Positions 1 through 11,339 of a stretch of 64,000 bases of DNA are shown here, in pieces. The position numbers and the translations under genes are program-made. This DNA comes from Oopsacas minuta. Lineage: Eukaryota > Porifera > Hexactinellida > Lyssacinosida > Leucopsacidae. The DNA lies in NCBI GenBank assembly GCA_024704765.1, contig JAKMXF010000317.1:310160-374159 (forward strand), written 5' to 3'. The notes under the pieces are model-generated. The model had not been told where the DNA came from. It did not search any database and was given only the letters and a program-made list of their open reading frames with translations. Position 1 is the first letter of the stretch, and every line of letters starts with the position of its first letter.

Positions 1-766
1 ACAACAGCTACAGCACTGGAATTCGATTTGATAAAATTACAATACAAGTGTAGATCTTTCAATAGCTTTGTCACATATCCCTCGTCCAGTAAAATCGTAA
101 CGAGAATCAGCTAGTTTGATATTAAGTCTTAATTGATTGAAACTTTGAACCTTAATCATTGTCATGATCGTTTCCAAATCTTCTGAAACGGAAGTGGGAG
201 GCTAACTCAAATGAAGTCAAGATAGTTTTCAGATGGATACTTAGGATGGCAATGATGTATGTTATCGAGGGGACAAGTGTTAACAAGCTTTACTCAGCTG
301 TATTTCCCACCCCATGCCCCATTCAACACAGATATCTTCTAATGATTGTAATGACGAAAAGGATTCTGTTCCCACATCTAGGATTTGCATTCCAGGACGG
401 TTTGGAGCATTTGAAATAGTTAATAGTTGTTGTATCACTGGGAGTAGAACTTTTGTTGAATAATCTGTACTTTATTATCCCAAAGTGTAGAAATTTAAAA
501 TCCTCTTTTGTATATTGATAATATGGAATCTTTATAAACTGACTCTCAAAGTACCATTCTTTGACCATCATTGAGATTCCATAGGTTGCACATGTGATAT
601 CGTTTGATTCAGCATATAGAGAGGGGGTAATGTTCCAATCTCCATTCCAATATATTGACGTAATTCATGCCGCATCTTTTGTCTGGATCTGCATAGAGGT
701 GCGAAAGTGGAATGTGTGTACTCAGAGATTCTATTACTGCATCCTTCATTTGAGACAATTGATTAA
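1..766. other. No recognisable gene; AT-rich sequence next to integrase fossil
   Basis: No domain is recognised here. An 82-codon open frame on the minus strand (323-571) lies downstream of the gypsy integrase remnant and could be the tail of the same retroelement, but it has no motif that supports this. Confidence 0.3.
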
Positions 767-1510
767 TTATTGCTTGTTTAGATCGTCCAACATTTGTATT
801 TGTTCGATTTCCACGACTGTGTTCAGGTGGTGGTAAGAGACTAGGTTAATCCACTCTGTTTGGATTTCTTCATCAGTAAATTCGATATCTGATATAATAG
901 GGCTTTCCAACGTGATATGCTTAGTCTGCGGTAAATTTGAGTTTTTCCAAAGCCTAACTTTTGATATTATGACACGCTGAACTGTATTGTTCCGACACAT
1001 GTGTACAGAGTTAGTTGAAACTTTAGTAATCGGATATGGACCAATCCACTTACTTTGTAATTTCCCACTTTAAGTTCTCAATCAGGACATCATCTGATAC
1101 ATTTATGATGTTAGCGATTGGGTTGACCTTTTTATCATATTGTTTTTTCATCATTTCTTTTGATTTGACTAGGTTTTTACCAGCTTCTTTGAAAGAATGC
1201 TCTTGTGTGCTTTTCATGAAATCTACTAAGTCTGCGGTTTGAGTAACATCTAAATCAACGGAAGTACTTGAAACATCTGGATAGAGGAACTGGAGATTCA
1301 TGATTTCGTTTGGAAGGCGCGGTTTTTGAGAACCATTCATATTCTAAAGCAGAATAATTAGTTGTGTTTCTCGGGCGAATGTTGAGAGAAAATGTAACCT
1401 GTTCTAGATAATAAAACCAGCTATGGTTCTTCTCGCCAATCAACTTTATTAGAGTCACTTTAACGCCTTATGTGCTGACTCAGTAAGGCCATTTGTTTGG
1501 GCCATATATG
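767..1510 (-). pseudogene. Ty3/gypsy retrotransposon integrase, decayed 3' part
   Basis: Remnant of the pol integrase of an LTR retrotransposon. Reading leftwards on the minus strand, the end of the catalytic core appears first at about 1457-1510 (motif QTNGLTE, the usual QTNGLxE block). A W..L....F..N.R segment follows at about 1290-1450, then a basic YDKK segment with a VLIEN strand at about 1050-1180. Last comes the GPY/F module (WIGPYPITK) at about 1000-1045, typical of Ty3/gypsy integrases. The pieces lie in different frames, with at least two frame changes near 1457 and 1048, so no functional protein is possible. Reverse transcriptase, gag and LTRs were not found in the window. The family is read from motif order; the lineage within Ty3/gypsy is not decided. 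Confidence 0.75.
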
Positions 1511-1590
1511 GTAATATTCAGGATTGCGTCATTATCGTAGGAGATATCATATCAACATTTACTATAAGGGAAAGGGAAATCGGGTATATA

Positions 1591-1797
1591 CACTGCCTGG
1601 CCAAAAGTATTGGTACAATGCGATGATACGTAGAAAGATTCTATGGCTATAGCAGAAAGTAGAACAATTGCTTGTTATCATTGGTTGAAGTTCCTTATTG
1701 TTTAAAATCATCTTTAACCTATACAACTAAAGAGACATGCCCTCAGTGTCAGGTGTCAATTGTGGATGGGTGTTCCAATACCCTTGGCCAGGCAGTG
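1591..1797. mobile_element. Tc1/mariner-type MITE
   Basis: A 207-bp non-autonomous element. The left end CACTGCCTGGCCAAAAGTAT and the right end (1775-1797) are inverted copies over 23 bp with two mismatches. Both sides are flanked by TA (1589-1590 and 1798-1799), the target of Tc1/mariner elements, and GGCCAAAAGTATTGG is the usual Tc1-like terminal core. There is no transposase coding sequence inside. Confidence 0.85.
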
Positions 1798-1799
1798 TA

Positions 1800-3176
1800 C
1801 TATAAATCGGGAATAGTTAGATTTGTTAGATCATTGAGGGTTTTCGACTTATAAATAGATATTGATAAATTATTACCATCCATGGTCACTACTGTAACTC
1901 AAGAACCTGTCAACTTTATCATGACAAGTGTTTATATGTTTTACAAAAGCATCTTTACATCATTTCGTACATTAACTTTGAAATCAAAGATGCGATATTT
2001 AACATTCTACAGCTCATCAAAGATTGGGCCATTTTCTCCAATAATGCATACTAAGTAAAGAAATTGGCACATTTTGATTTCGTCATAGGTGTAAATTTTC
2101 GTTAGGCCTGACTCGAACTTGTCCGAACCAGGCCCAAAAACCCATGTATGCCAAAATCAGCCCTGGGGGTTTTCCAGTTTCTTCAATCATTTCTAGACAT
2201 ACAGGTTAATTGCTTGTTAATAATCATAGATTTACCGTACACTACTATATCCCTGGTACATCTGATGGTAGGCCTTATATAGAGAAGGCTATGCATCAGG
2301 AAATTTATCTTTTTATTACTAGCGATCTAGCAAGCGAAGCGCGGTAGTAATCCTAAATTCATGATTATTACGTAATTAGGTCAAATAATACACGAAGTTA
2401 ACAAAAATTGTTCCTGAGCCCAGGGACTTGACATAAAATAATTCCACATTTCCATCCGTTCTCGATAATATTATATCTAATTTAATGTTACGAGTGAGCG
2501 TAGCGTTCGATCGATTTATTATAGTTCGACGTCTCAAAATCTTTGAGGAGATATCCACTGTGCAAATAATTCCAAAAACACGCATAAGGACTGGAGATTT
2601 CAAAACAAAGCGGGAGTGATAAATATGATAAATTAATAATTTAGATGACATTTATCAAACAGATATGGCCAGAGGACAACAGGTAGTATATAAGTAGTTC
2701 TAATAATTAGATAGAAACCAATCAAATTGGACAATTTTATAGGAAGTTACGATTACTAAAGATAATACATAATCGCAGGGCTCTCAACTCTCACGATTTC
2801 GGGCCCTAAAATTCTGCAGAATGCCTGGTCATTTCAAAGAAATCTAATACTCAATTGCACATCTCACAATATTGAAGATTTCCAGGTTGAGATCCCTGTA
2901 ATCAATGGTGACGCTAGGCATATTTTCATAAGGGGAAAAACTATAGCTTGGCCGACAATCCATTACGAATAGCAGACCAAATTCATTAATATTGAACTAT
3001 ATACTCTCATAACCTGCCAACCATACATTGAATTTGTTTCTCAAATACCTGATAATCTACATATAAATTGTGGGGGGGCGGCCACCCTAGATGGATATTC
3101 CGAGGGGATCTGGCCCCCCAGACCCTTCCAGTTTTACCGCCTATGTCTATATGCAAATTCATACGGTATTATGACA
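1800..3176. other. Gene-free stretch with Helitron-like fragments
   Basis: No gene seen. Positions 2060-2215 match the 5' part of the dispersed element at 34508-35156 in reverse orientation. Positions 2320-2347 hold a Helitron-like 3' end (GCAAGCGAAGCGCGGTAG before T). A GC-rich patch near 3070-3120 (run of G followed by run of C) is probably another transposon end. Confidence 0.5.
2320..2347 (+). mobile_element. Helitron-like 3' terminal hairpin fragment
   Basis: Short GC-rich terminus GCAAGCGAAGCGCGGTAG followed by T. The same terminus occurs at 35140-35156 and, in variant form, at 44000-44020. The rest of the element is missing or unrecognisable. Confidence 0.45.
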
Positions 3177-3178
3177 TA

Positions 3179-4087
3179 CAGTCTCGGGACAAAAGTATTC
3201 GACCACACAAATATATTGTCATAAATTGTATACTCTTCCCTGCTCCTATGTATTGTGTAGTCTATATTCGTAGCTGCAATCTAGGAATTTGCATAGAATA
3301 ACATATGTTTCAAGAATTTCAAAAAAATATTTTCGATTTACACTCTTTGAAGGTGTTAATAATTAATACTTATTAGATAATATAATTATTGATAATCAAA
3401 ATATGTGATAATTCAAAACCTATTAAGAATCTATATTTTCTGACTTGATATTTGATTTCTACGTTGGCTAGTTACCCCTGATTAAAATTTCCAATGGGAT
3501 TGAACAATTTTACCAAAGTTATAGTAGAATTTCATTTTGTGCCACTTTTTGCAAAAAGTGGTACAAGTGGCAGGAAAAAGCGCCACTACAAGGAAATCAA
3601 CTAGGGTTAGGAGGGATACGTCAATGCAATATTTTCGAATGATATGACCATGCTAACCCTTGAATAACATAATATCCTCTTGGTAGCGGCCACTTGTGCC
3701 ACCTTGGCCAAAAGGTAGCACAAATGGCACAAATTGAAATTCTTCTATAACTTTGGCAAAAATTGTTGAATCCCATTGAAAATTTTAATCTGTGGTAACT
3801 CGCGTACGTAGAATTCAAATATCAAGTCAGAAATTATAGATTCTTAATAGGATTTGAATTACCCCATATTTTGATTATCAATAATTATCTAATAATTATT
3901 AATTATTCACACCTTCAAAAGTGTTAATCGAAAATATTTTTTTGAAATTTTTGAAAAACATATGTTATTCTATGCAAACTACTAGATTGAGGCTACGAAT
4001 ATCGACTACACAATACATAGGAGCGGGAAAGAGTATACAATTTACGACGAGATATTTGTGTGGTCGAATACTTTTGTCCAATGACTG
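3179..4087. mobile_element. Foldback element with ~440-bp inverted arms, TA target
   Basis: The 909-bp element is almost entirely one imperfect palindrome. The left arm (3179 to about 3618) is the inverted copy of the right arm (about 3640 to 4087), with a spacer of only about 20-40 bp. The outermost bases are CAGTC / GACTG, followed inward by GACAAAAGTATTCGACCAC and its complement. TA flanks both ends (3177-3178 and 4088-4089), as for Tc1/mariner or pogo elements. There is no convincing transposase; open frames in the arms are incidental. Arm divergence is moderate, so the insertion is not recent. Confidence 0.85.
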
Positions 4088-4353
4088 TATGGATTTTATC
4101 CGGATTTGAAAATCATCTATGGATTATGGTCTTTATAGACTGGATATGGAATGGAAATTTGGATGAGATGGATTATGGACTAGATAGGAATAAAACAATA
4201 ATGAAGGTAAAAACTATAATTAAAATCATTAGATTATTATCCATGGTGTGTGAAACAGTACTTGCATTGTAAACGCATTCTGTCGAATTTCCGCAAGATA
4301 TAAATTTGAGAACTTCACATCCAATTTTACTGACTAAAATACATGTTTGATAA

Positions 4354-4525
4354 ATAAGATTATATACGTATCAGTTATATCCCATATGTATAAGATTATA
4401 TACGTATCAGTTATATCCCATATGTATAAGATTATATACGTATCAGTTATATCCTATATGTATAAGATTATATACGTATCAGTTATATCCCATATGTATA
4501 AGATTATATACGTATCAGTTATATC
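4354..4525. repeat. 36-bp tandem repeat array, left half
   Basis: About five head-to-tail copies of a 36-bp unit beginning ATAAGATTATATACGTATCA. All copies on this side carry the ACGTATCAG variant. The array continues at 6710 beyond the hAT insertion. The open reading frame through it (repeating 12 residues) is a consequence of the unit length being a multiple of three and is not a gene. Confidence 0.95.
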
Positions 4526-6709
4526 CAGGGTGACCAGATGTCCTTCTTTTGGAAGGACAGTCCTCCTTTTTAGACTAATTGTCTTCTTTTCATTCTGTCC
4601 TTCTTTTGTCCTTCTTTTTTCCTTATTGTCCTTATTTGTCCTTGTTACTTTGTTATATTAGCTAAACCTATAAATATGGCGAAGAGGAAATGTTCATTCC
4701 GCTTTGAATTTAGTCAAGAGTTTTCTTTCATACAATCAAGTAATAAAGGTAATAATTTCGCCTATTGCACTATCTGCAATGTGGACATTAGTTTAGCCAG
4801 TGCTGGAATTTCTTCAGTCAAGAAACACTTCGATACGATCAAGCACTCTTCGTCCCAATAAATGATAACTTCAACACAATCTTTGGGATTATTCATCAAA
4901 GAGAGATATTCTCCTATTAGTTTAAAAATTTCTGCTGCTGAGGGGACATTTGCATTTCATACAGTAAAACATCATCATTCTTTTAGAACAATGGACTGTA
5001 CGTCTAACCTGCTTTCAGTATGTTTTTCTGATTCTGATATAGCAAAGAATTTCCATTCTGCTCGCACTAAAACCGAAGCAATAATTACTGGTGTTCTGGC
5101 ACCGATGAGCATTGAGGAAGTATTAAGTGAGCTACAAACTGGTATCGCCTTCTCTTTATCAACTGATGCATCGAATCACGCTGAGCTAAAGACATTTCCT
5201 ATAATTATTCGATACTTCAACAGTAGTGGCGTGCAGAATAAGCTCCTAGATTTTGTTCATTTACAAGATGAAAAATCAAAACATGTCGCAGAAATGCTTC
5301 TAGATGTAATTACTAAGTATGGATTGAACCCAGAAAACATGATTGCGTTTTGTGCTGATAATGCTCCAGTAAATTTTGGTGGTATTAATAGAGCAGAAGG
5401 TGACAATGTTTTTGCCAAGTTGAAACAGATTAAATCCAAATTAATTCCTGTTGGTTGTCCATCACATTTGGTACATAAATCAGCTCAGATCGCTGGTGAA
5501 CGAGCTCTATCAGTTGATATTGAATCGATTGTTGCAAAGATTTCTTCCTTCTTTTCTGGAGAAAAGAGTAGGGTACTTCAGCGTCACCAAAGGTTTATCG
5601 AATTTTGTGATTTTCTAGAACTGCACTACTTAAAGTTTCCCAATCATGGCAAAACTAGGTGGTTGACTTTATTCCCCTTGATAGAACGGATTCTAAAACT
5701 GTGGGAAGCGTTGAAATCTTATTTTCTCTCGAACGAGATATGTCCTAGAATGTTGGAAACATTTTTTGAATCTAATCTTAGTCAGTGCTACTTCCTCTTC
5801 ATGCATAGTTCCATTAAATTGTTCAATACCACAAGTTTAATTCTCCAGAGAAACAATCTCTCATTACCCGAGATGATTCGTGAATTAAGAAAATTACAGC
5901 AATCTTTATTGGATCGGTATAATGGCGGATTTCAGGAACTATTACTGAAATGGAACTTGCTAAAATTGACAACGTTATTCAAATACACAAATTCAAGTCC
6001 GAATGTATGACATTCTATCAGATTTCATTCGACTACCTTGATAAATGGCTACATTTGGATAGTTTACCACAAAATTTAGATTGGTTATTATTGAAAGATG
6101 TTGATTTAATTGACTATAAAATATTGAAGGGATGTGCTGAATTATTATGCCCAGAAATTGCTCAGATTGATGACTTGTTTGAGGAAGTATGCTGTCTTCA
6201 ACGAAACTTTCCAAGTTTGTCAATGACCTCGGATTTAAGCCTGGACCAGCGTTGGGGTATCATTACACAAGAAAATTTTCCCTGCATAAGAAATTTAGTA
6301 TCTTCTATTTTTGCTATCCCTGCATCTAACGCGGTGTGTGAAAGAGTGTTCAGTTTATCAAAGGTACAATGGAGCGACGACAGAAACAAACTAGACATTT
6401 CCACTGTTGGTGCACTACTTAAAGTAATAGTGAATTTTGAAATGAGTTGCAGGGAAATGCATCAAAAATTAACCAATAACGAAGTTGCATTGAAGAAAAT
6501 CTGTTCCAATGCCAAATACACAAACTAAATTTATTTTTTTGTACCACAAACATGTATCACGAAATTTGGATTATATTACCTGAATTATGTATTTCAGTGT
6601 TAGTTAATTTGTATCTCTGATAAACATACAATAAATATTATAATCGAACACAAATGGTTTGACTTTGAAAAATGTCCTTCTTTTTGGCATGGGAGATCTG
6701 GTCACCCTG
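4526..6709 (+). mobile_element. hAT DNA transposon inserted in the 36-bp array
   Basis: A 2184-bp element with terminal inverted repeats CAGGGTGACCAGAT / ATCTGGTCACCCTG. It is flanked by a perfect 8-bp target duplication GTTATATC (4518-4525 and 6710-6717), the hallmark of hAT elements. Pyrimidine-rich CCTTCTTTT tracts lie just inside both ends. It encodes a BED-finger hAT transposase on the plus strand. Perfect TSDs and nearly intact coding sequence indicate a fairly recent insertion. Confidence 0.95.
4676..6528 (+). pseudogene. hAT transposase (BED finger + RNase H-like + hAT dimerisation), two lesions
   Basis: Cut-and-paste transposase of the surrounding hAT element. Residues 1-61 (4676-4858) form a BED-like zinc finger with a CTIC pair and a KKHFDTIKH histidine end. 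An in-frame TAA at 4859-4861 then interrupts the same frame, which continues directly from 4862. The catalytic part shows STDASNHAE (first acidic residue), FCADNAPVNFGG (second), a CPSHLVHK C/H motif and a TRWLTL block. A single frame change near 5935-5950 shifts the frame, which runs on to 6528 and ends in a hAT dimerisation domain (IPASNAVCERVFS). Apart from these two lesions the protein is complete (about 615 codons), of usual hAT length. Readthrough or frameshifting cannot be excluded, but decay is simpler. Confidence 0.9.
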
Positions 6710-6905
6710 GTTATATCCCATATGTATAAGATTATATACGTATAAGTTATATCCTATATGTATAAGATTATATACGTATAAGTTATATCCATATGTATAA
6801 GATTATATACGTATAAGTTATATCCCATATGTATAAGATTATATACGTATAAGTTATATCCCATATGTATAAGATTATATACGTATAAGTTATATCCTAT
6901 ATGTT
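6710..6905. repeat. 36-bp tandem repeat array, right half
   Basis: About five more units of the array interrupted by the hAT element. All copies here carry the ACGTATAAG variant, against ACGTATCAG on the left; one unit is 35 bp. The array ends at about 6905, about 70 bp before the coiled-coil gene. Confidence 0.95.
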
Positions 6906-6973
6906 CTTGAATCCTGTTTTCATATTATATAAATTATATTCTAATGTATTCTAATGAACAAATTAGAAACTAA

Positions 6974-9900
6974 ATGGCTGTCCCAATCTTCGATTCCATG
7001 CCTGAAAGCTCAATTATTGATGAGATTCATACAAAACTACTTGAACAGCAGAAAGTTAATTCTTTATTGCTTCATGAAAAAGAAACAGCTGTTAAAGAAC
7101 GAAATCTTCTGAGAGAGGAGGTATACTTTTTATATAGAAACAAATCTCAAGATGTGCAGACATCTTACCCTCCCACACCTCCCTCACAACCTCCTCCTCC
7201 AATGCCCACCGTATCTAATGTTGCCCTCTCTAAATACCATGCAAGTGACGATACAATAAATGTAGAAGAACTGGTAGAGAATCTCAGACAAGCTGAGGGA
7301 GGAGAAAAGATCAAAGAGCAAGGTGATAAACTGGTTTCTCATCTAAGAGAGAGGGCTAAAGAGAGGAAGAGGACTATTCTGTTAGCTGAAGACGAGAAAG
7401 AACGTGCTCTTGTGGAACTGCAATCAGTTGAAACGCAAATGAAAGGAAGGGAGTCTACATTCAAGAAAGAGATTGAGAATTTATGTCAAGAGGTAATGCT
7501 TGTGATACTTAATCAAGGGGAGAGTATGGACGTGGGTGTCATCACAGACGGGTTGGTTTATTTTCTTATGCCCTTTTTTCCAATTGTATTTAAGCAGGAA
7601 AACGCAATGGGCCCAAGTTCCATTACCCGAGCTGGCAGCCTAAAATATTTGTTAAAGTAGTCTATGGGTTAATAAATACACATCTATTTAATGAAGTTAT
7701 ACTACTTAAAGTTGTATTTCACAATATAGTTACATGTTTACCCAACTGGCATTTGAAGACTTTCGCGAAATTGGAACTGTAGATGAATTATTTGCATTAA
7801 TATTAACCTGTGTTTGAACCTTACATCTGAGAGGGCAGGATTTTCTCAATTGGTAAACCCTCAAATCTGATAAGTCAATACATTTTGCTATCTCAGAGAG
7901 TTTATGAGATATCGCTTAGATATTAGATATTCATTCTAGATTAATCACATTCCATATACGATTAAATTGGACCAGAAGTACGTCTTAACCTAATAGATTT
8001 CCTATACTCTTAGTGCAAGTATAGAAAACCCTTTTGAAGGAAAGTACATACTAACTGAGTTCTACTATGTATTATTCACAGAGAAATTCAGACAATTGTG
8101 AGCGCCAAAATGTTTCCTTTGATGTTTGATTAATATAATACGTGAATTTCCTGAAATTTCGTCACAATTTAGCCAATTTTATCAATGTTCGTCTAATATA
8201 TAACTTTCATGGCATTATTATTACGTCCCATGCCCAGTTAGCCTATTCATGGGAGCCAAAAATCAGGGCTAACTTGAACAAATTCTCATATAAAGATTTT
8301 TGATATTGTTGAGTGTAGGATTTTATGCTCTATAACATATCCAAAATCCGAAAATATCCTCTTTGGGAAAATTTTGTATAGTCATCAGATGGGACTAAAG
8401 AAGGTGTGAAAAATGTTCATCCGACATAATGGTAGTGCAGCTCTGGGTTATGTATTTTGTTCTTTTCAGGGGGGGGGCATGCCGTGACCCCTGTGTGTAA
8501 ATTCCGCAATGCACTGGACTCGACTGATTTTTGGCTCCTGGATCTGATAAATATTTCAGAATCTTCAGTATCATTAGTCCCCTAATGTTCTTAATGTTCT
8601 ACCCTCAAATCCTATAGATAGATTTTAAAATGTCAAAATTTGAATCCAAACACTCAATAACTAATTAGTAGCAATTATTACGAATTCTCTAGCATAATTT
8701 TGAATTTATGCAAAAAGGCCTGGGGTCTCATTCACTAAACAACTTAACTTAAGTAAGACTTAAGCAAATCTTAAGTTGGTATTCACTAAACAAAACTTAA
8801 GCAAAAACTATATATTTGCTTAAAGTTAAGCAAATTTTAAGTATTCTATTAAGTTTTGAATATTTAAGAATACTTAACGAAAACTTAAGTTTTACTTAAG
8901 AATTGCTTAAGTTTTACTTAACTTTAAGTTAAGCAAAACTTAAGTTGTTTAGTGAATGAGGCCCCTGAAATTGTCAAAATCGGAAATATGGTAAATCACC
9001 AAAAAGGTGTGAAATAGTCACTTTAGAAAATAATTCATGACCGAGGTGCAAATCTCCAACCCAAAATGCATATATATGCCAATTTTCATGTTAATTGGAC
9101 TGCTAGATTTCGCAAGGCCGCACGGAGGGACGGACGTCGCACATTGTCCATGCCATTAGGGCATCTCCCTATAAGAGCTGTACAAAAATTATATGAAGAT
9201 GTAAGAAATCGATTCTAACAATGTGCTGAATATTATACAGAATGAATGAATAGAGGACATTAATTCAACGATATACAAGAATTTCAAACAGCCACAAAAA
9301 TTCAATTTTGATGATCCATCATGTGGATAAGACCTACACTCGGTTAATACGTACTACTGCATTTAAATTTTAAAACAAATTTATTGTAATACAATCCCTA
9401 TTCGGACAAGACGTACACTCAATTAGTTACTACATTTCTCAGAAGATGTCATCTAATCCGAGTTGTACTGTGTAGAATCAGACTAGCACTAGTATCAGTA
9501 TTTTTAGGTTTTTGTCAAATAATTGCATTAATTGTTTCAAACTTACAAGTATTTTATAGAATTCACATCTTGTAAACTAATGTAATTGATAACACTTAAA
9601 TAGACAATTACACTAAATTATAATATATTCGGTTACAGCCGAATTTCATAATTTCAAAATTATATAATCAGTATTAACATTCTATTTCCTAGAATGAAGA
9701 TATTTTAGAAGAACTTGATACAATGAAGCTGGTGTATACGTTGAAAAAGGGAATGTCACGAGAGGATGAGATCAGGAGCGGTTATGAAGCGCAATTAAAC
9801 TCAATGGAGAAAACTTTAGAAGAGAGAGATTCTCAGATGTTAGAACTACATAATGAAGTTCAACTTTTGTCTAGAGCTCTGAACAAATCACAAGGAGAGA

Positions 9901-10094
9901 GGAATATGATGTTGGAGAAGTACCACAAACTCGAGGATAGGTACAAGCAAGAGAGAGGTTACACTATGGTGTCCAGAACATCTTCTTTCTCTCAGCCAAG
10001 TCATGTACATCAGGTTGATTCATATTCGCATGAAAGGTCATCATCTATCAGCTCTAGATCTTCTCAGCGCACTCTTCCATTTACTAATAACTGA
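6974..10094 (+). CDS. Coiled-coil protein, two exons (6974-7492, 9693-10094)
   Basis: The spliced product is 306 residues. Exon 1 (173 codons from ATG 6974) ends CAAGAG|GTAATG. Exon 2 starts after TTTCCTAG at 9692 and keeps phase 0, giving LCQE|NEDILEE without a break in the heptad pattern. Residues about 10-55 form a coiled coil. A proline-rich linker (PPTPPSQPPPP) follows at about 65-80, then coiled coils at about 100-270 rich in E, K and R. The C-terminal 40 residues are a Ser-rich tail ending in TLPFTNN. No catalytic domain is present, so a structural or scaffold role is likely, but the family is not recognised. The 36-bp array and hAT element lie just upstream. The apparent extension of exon 1 to 7660 is intron read-through. 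Confidence 0.75.
7493..9692 (+). other. Intron of the coiled-coil gene
   Basis: 2200-bp intron bounded by GTAATG and TTTCCTAG. It contains the MITE at 8723-8964. A dispersed repeat at about 9100-9300 shares TAGATTTCGCA plus GGACGGA with 62635-62670, and GAGGACATTAATTC with 50970. Cross-similar sequence at 9320-9470 recurs near 55090-55190. Confidence 0.65.
8723..8964. mobile_element. MITE with CTG target duplication, CTTAAG-rich
   Basis: 242-bp element with inverted ends GGGTCTCATTCACTAAACAA and its near-perfect complement at 8940-8964. A 3-bp CTG is repeated on both sides (8720-8722 and 8965-8967). A 3-bp CWG target is used by some PIF/Harbinger elements, which makes that superfamily the first candidate. 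The interior is built of many CTTAAG / AACTTAAG iterations in both directions. Confidence 0.8.
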
Positions 10095-11339
10095 TTCCAT
10101 TTACTTATGTACGAGCATATAGTCTTAAATGAAAAACCTATTTTTTGAAATGAAAAATATAGTAATGCAAGAACTCATAATAATCAGTGGCGGAACTCTA
10201 TTGTTTCAAACTGGTTGAGCGTTATGAATTATGAGTCTAAGGACATTTGAACTCATCTTGATCAATTAATTATAATTAATAAATATCTACCACTACGACT
10301 TTAAGGTTATTTAGAATGTTAGGCGAATGTCCCTGGAGAATATACAGGGCCGTTCTAAAGTTACGTAACGCTACAAGGGGAGGGGGGCGATATGTGAAGT
10401 GTGACAGCTAGATTCTTTTTGGTATTATGAAAGGGTGGAATAGCGTGGCACATGGAGGCGTGGTGGTGTGAAAATTTACGGACTTAGATATGGCAACAGT
10501 GCACTATTTCTTTGAAGAGAGAGACTTGAAACTATTGGAGTCTAGTATGTATATACTAAATATTCAGGTTCCTAATCTTTTAAAGTGACCTGAAACAACA
10601 TGCATTGTTAAAGCATGTGTTTTTAGGGTAATTTGAACCTGCAGAATCAAAAAATTATTGTTCCCAGCTGAATTATGACGTATTGACCTTCAAACTGTTT
10701 TAAAATAGCGGCTGTCGACGAATTCGCTGATACACCCCAGGCTATAGCATTTTAAATCTCATCGAATAAAATTTTAATTAACCACCAGATTCGCACTCAG
10801 CATTAATTTCCAGCAATTTGGCGGGCCACTTGGCCATATTCCGTCCTGCATTGTTAAGGAGAAAATTATTCAAATATGGTCATGTGACCCTATTAAGAAT
10901 GGAAAATTCGTGCTAATTCCGAAAAGAAAATCGATTCTACGTAAAATTTGTTCAATAGAATACGCCTTGAAAAAAGGGGTGAACCTTGACATTTTCGATA
11001 ACAAGCAAGTTTTGATTACAAAAACTTTGTATACATGTCTAATGCATGTAAAAATTTCTCATAATTCAACAATGGGGAACATGGATGTTCTGGCATTTTT
11101 AAATAGCAGCGTCAGCTAATCGCCAGCACATCCCCAAGCTTTTATCCTAACCCCATCGAGTGACCCCTCGTTCGAACACAGAGCCTAGTTATACACATAT
11201 CGACCATCTAAACGATCTTTAAACACGGTTTTACGAGAGCGGCCCCGCGGAGTTATTTTATTGTAAGTTTGATGTATTTCTTACAGATACATAATGCAAT
11301 CCTCTGTTTTTAATTATAAATCTAAAATATTGTTTTGAA
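10095..11339. other. Gene-free stretch, possible transposon remnant
   Basis: No coding region is supported; a 69-codon frame at 10910-11119 has no recognisable feature. CAGGGCCGTTCTAAAG (from about 10348) and an imperfect inverted GC-rich motif near 11235-11250 could be the ends of a decayed element of about 0.9 kb. No target duplication was found. Confidence 0.3.

Noticed and set aside
3068-3301. 77-codon frame with PRWIFRGDLAP
   Set aside because: Crosses the border of the foldback element and a G-rich patch; no coding support.
4347-4661. 104-codon frame with a repeating 12-residue unit
   Set aside because: Translation of the 36-bp tandem array running into the hAT end; no start context or domain.
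4354-6905. CRISPR array interpretation of the 36-bp repeats
   Set aside because: Units are directly adjacent without unique spacers, and the genome is eukaryotic.
6974-7660. 228-residue single-exon reading of the coiled-coil gene
   Set aside because: A clear GTAATG donor at 7493 and an in-phase coiled-coil continuation at 9693 show that the last part is intron.
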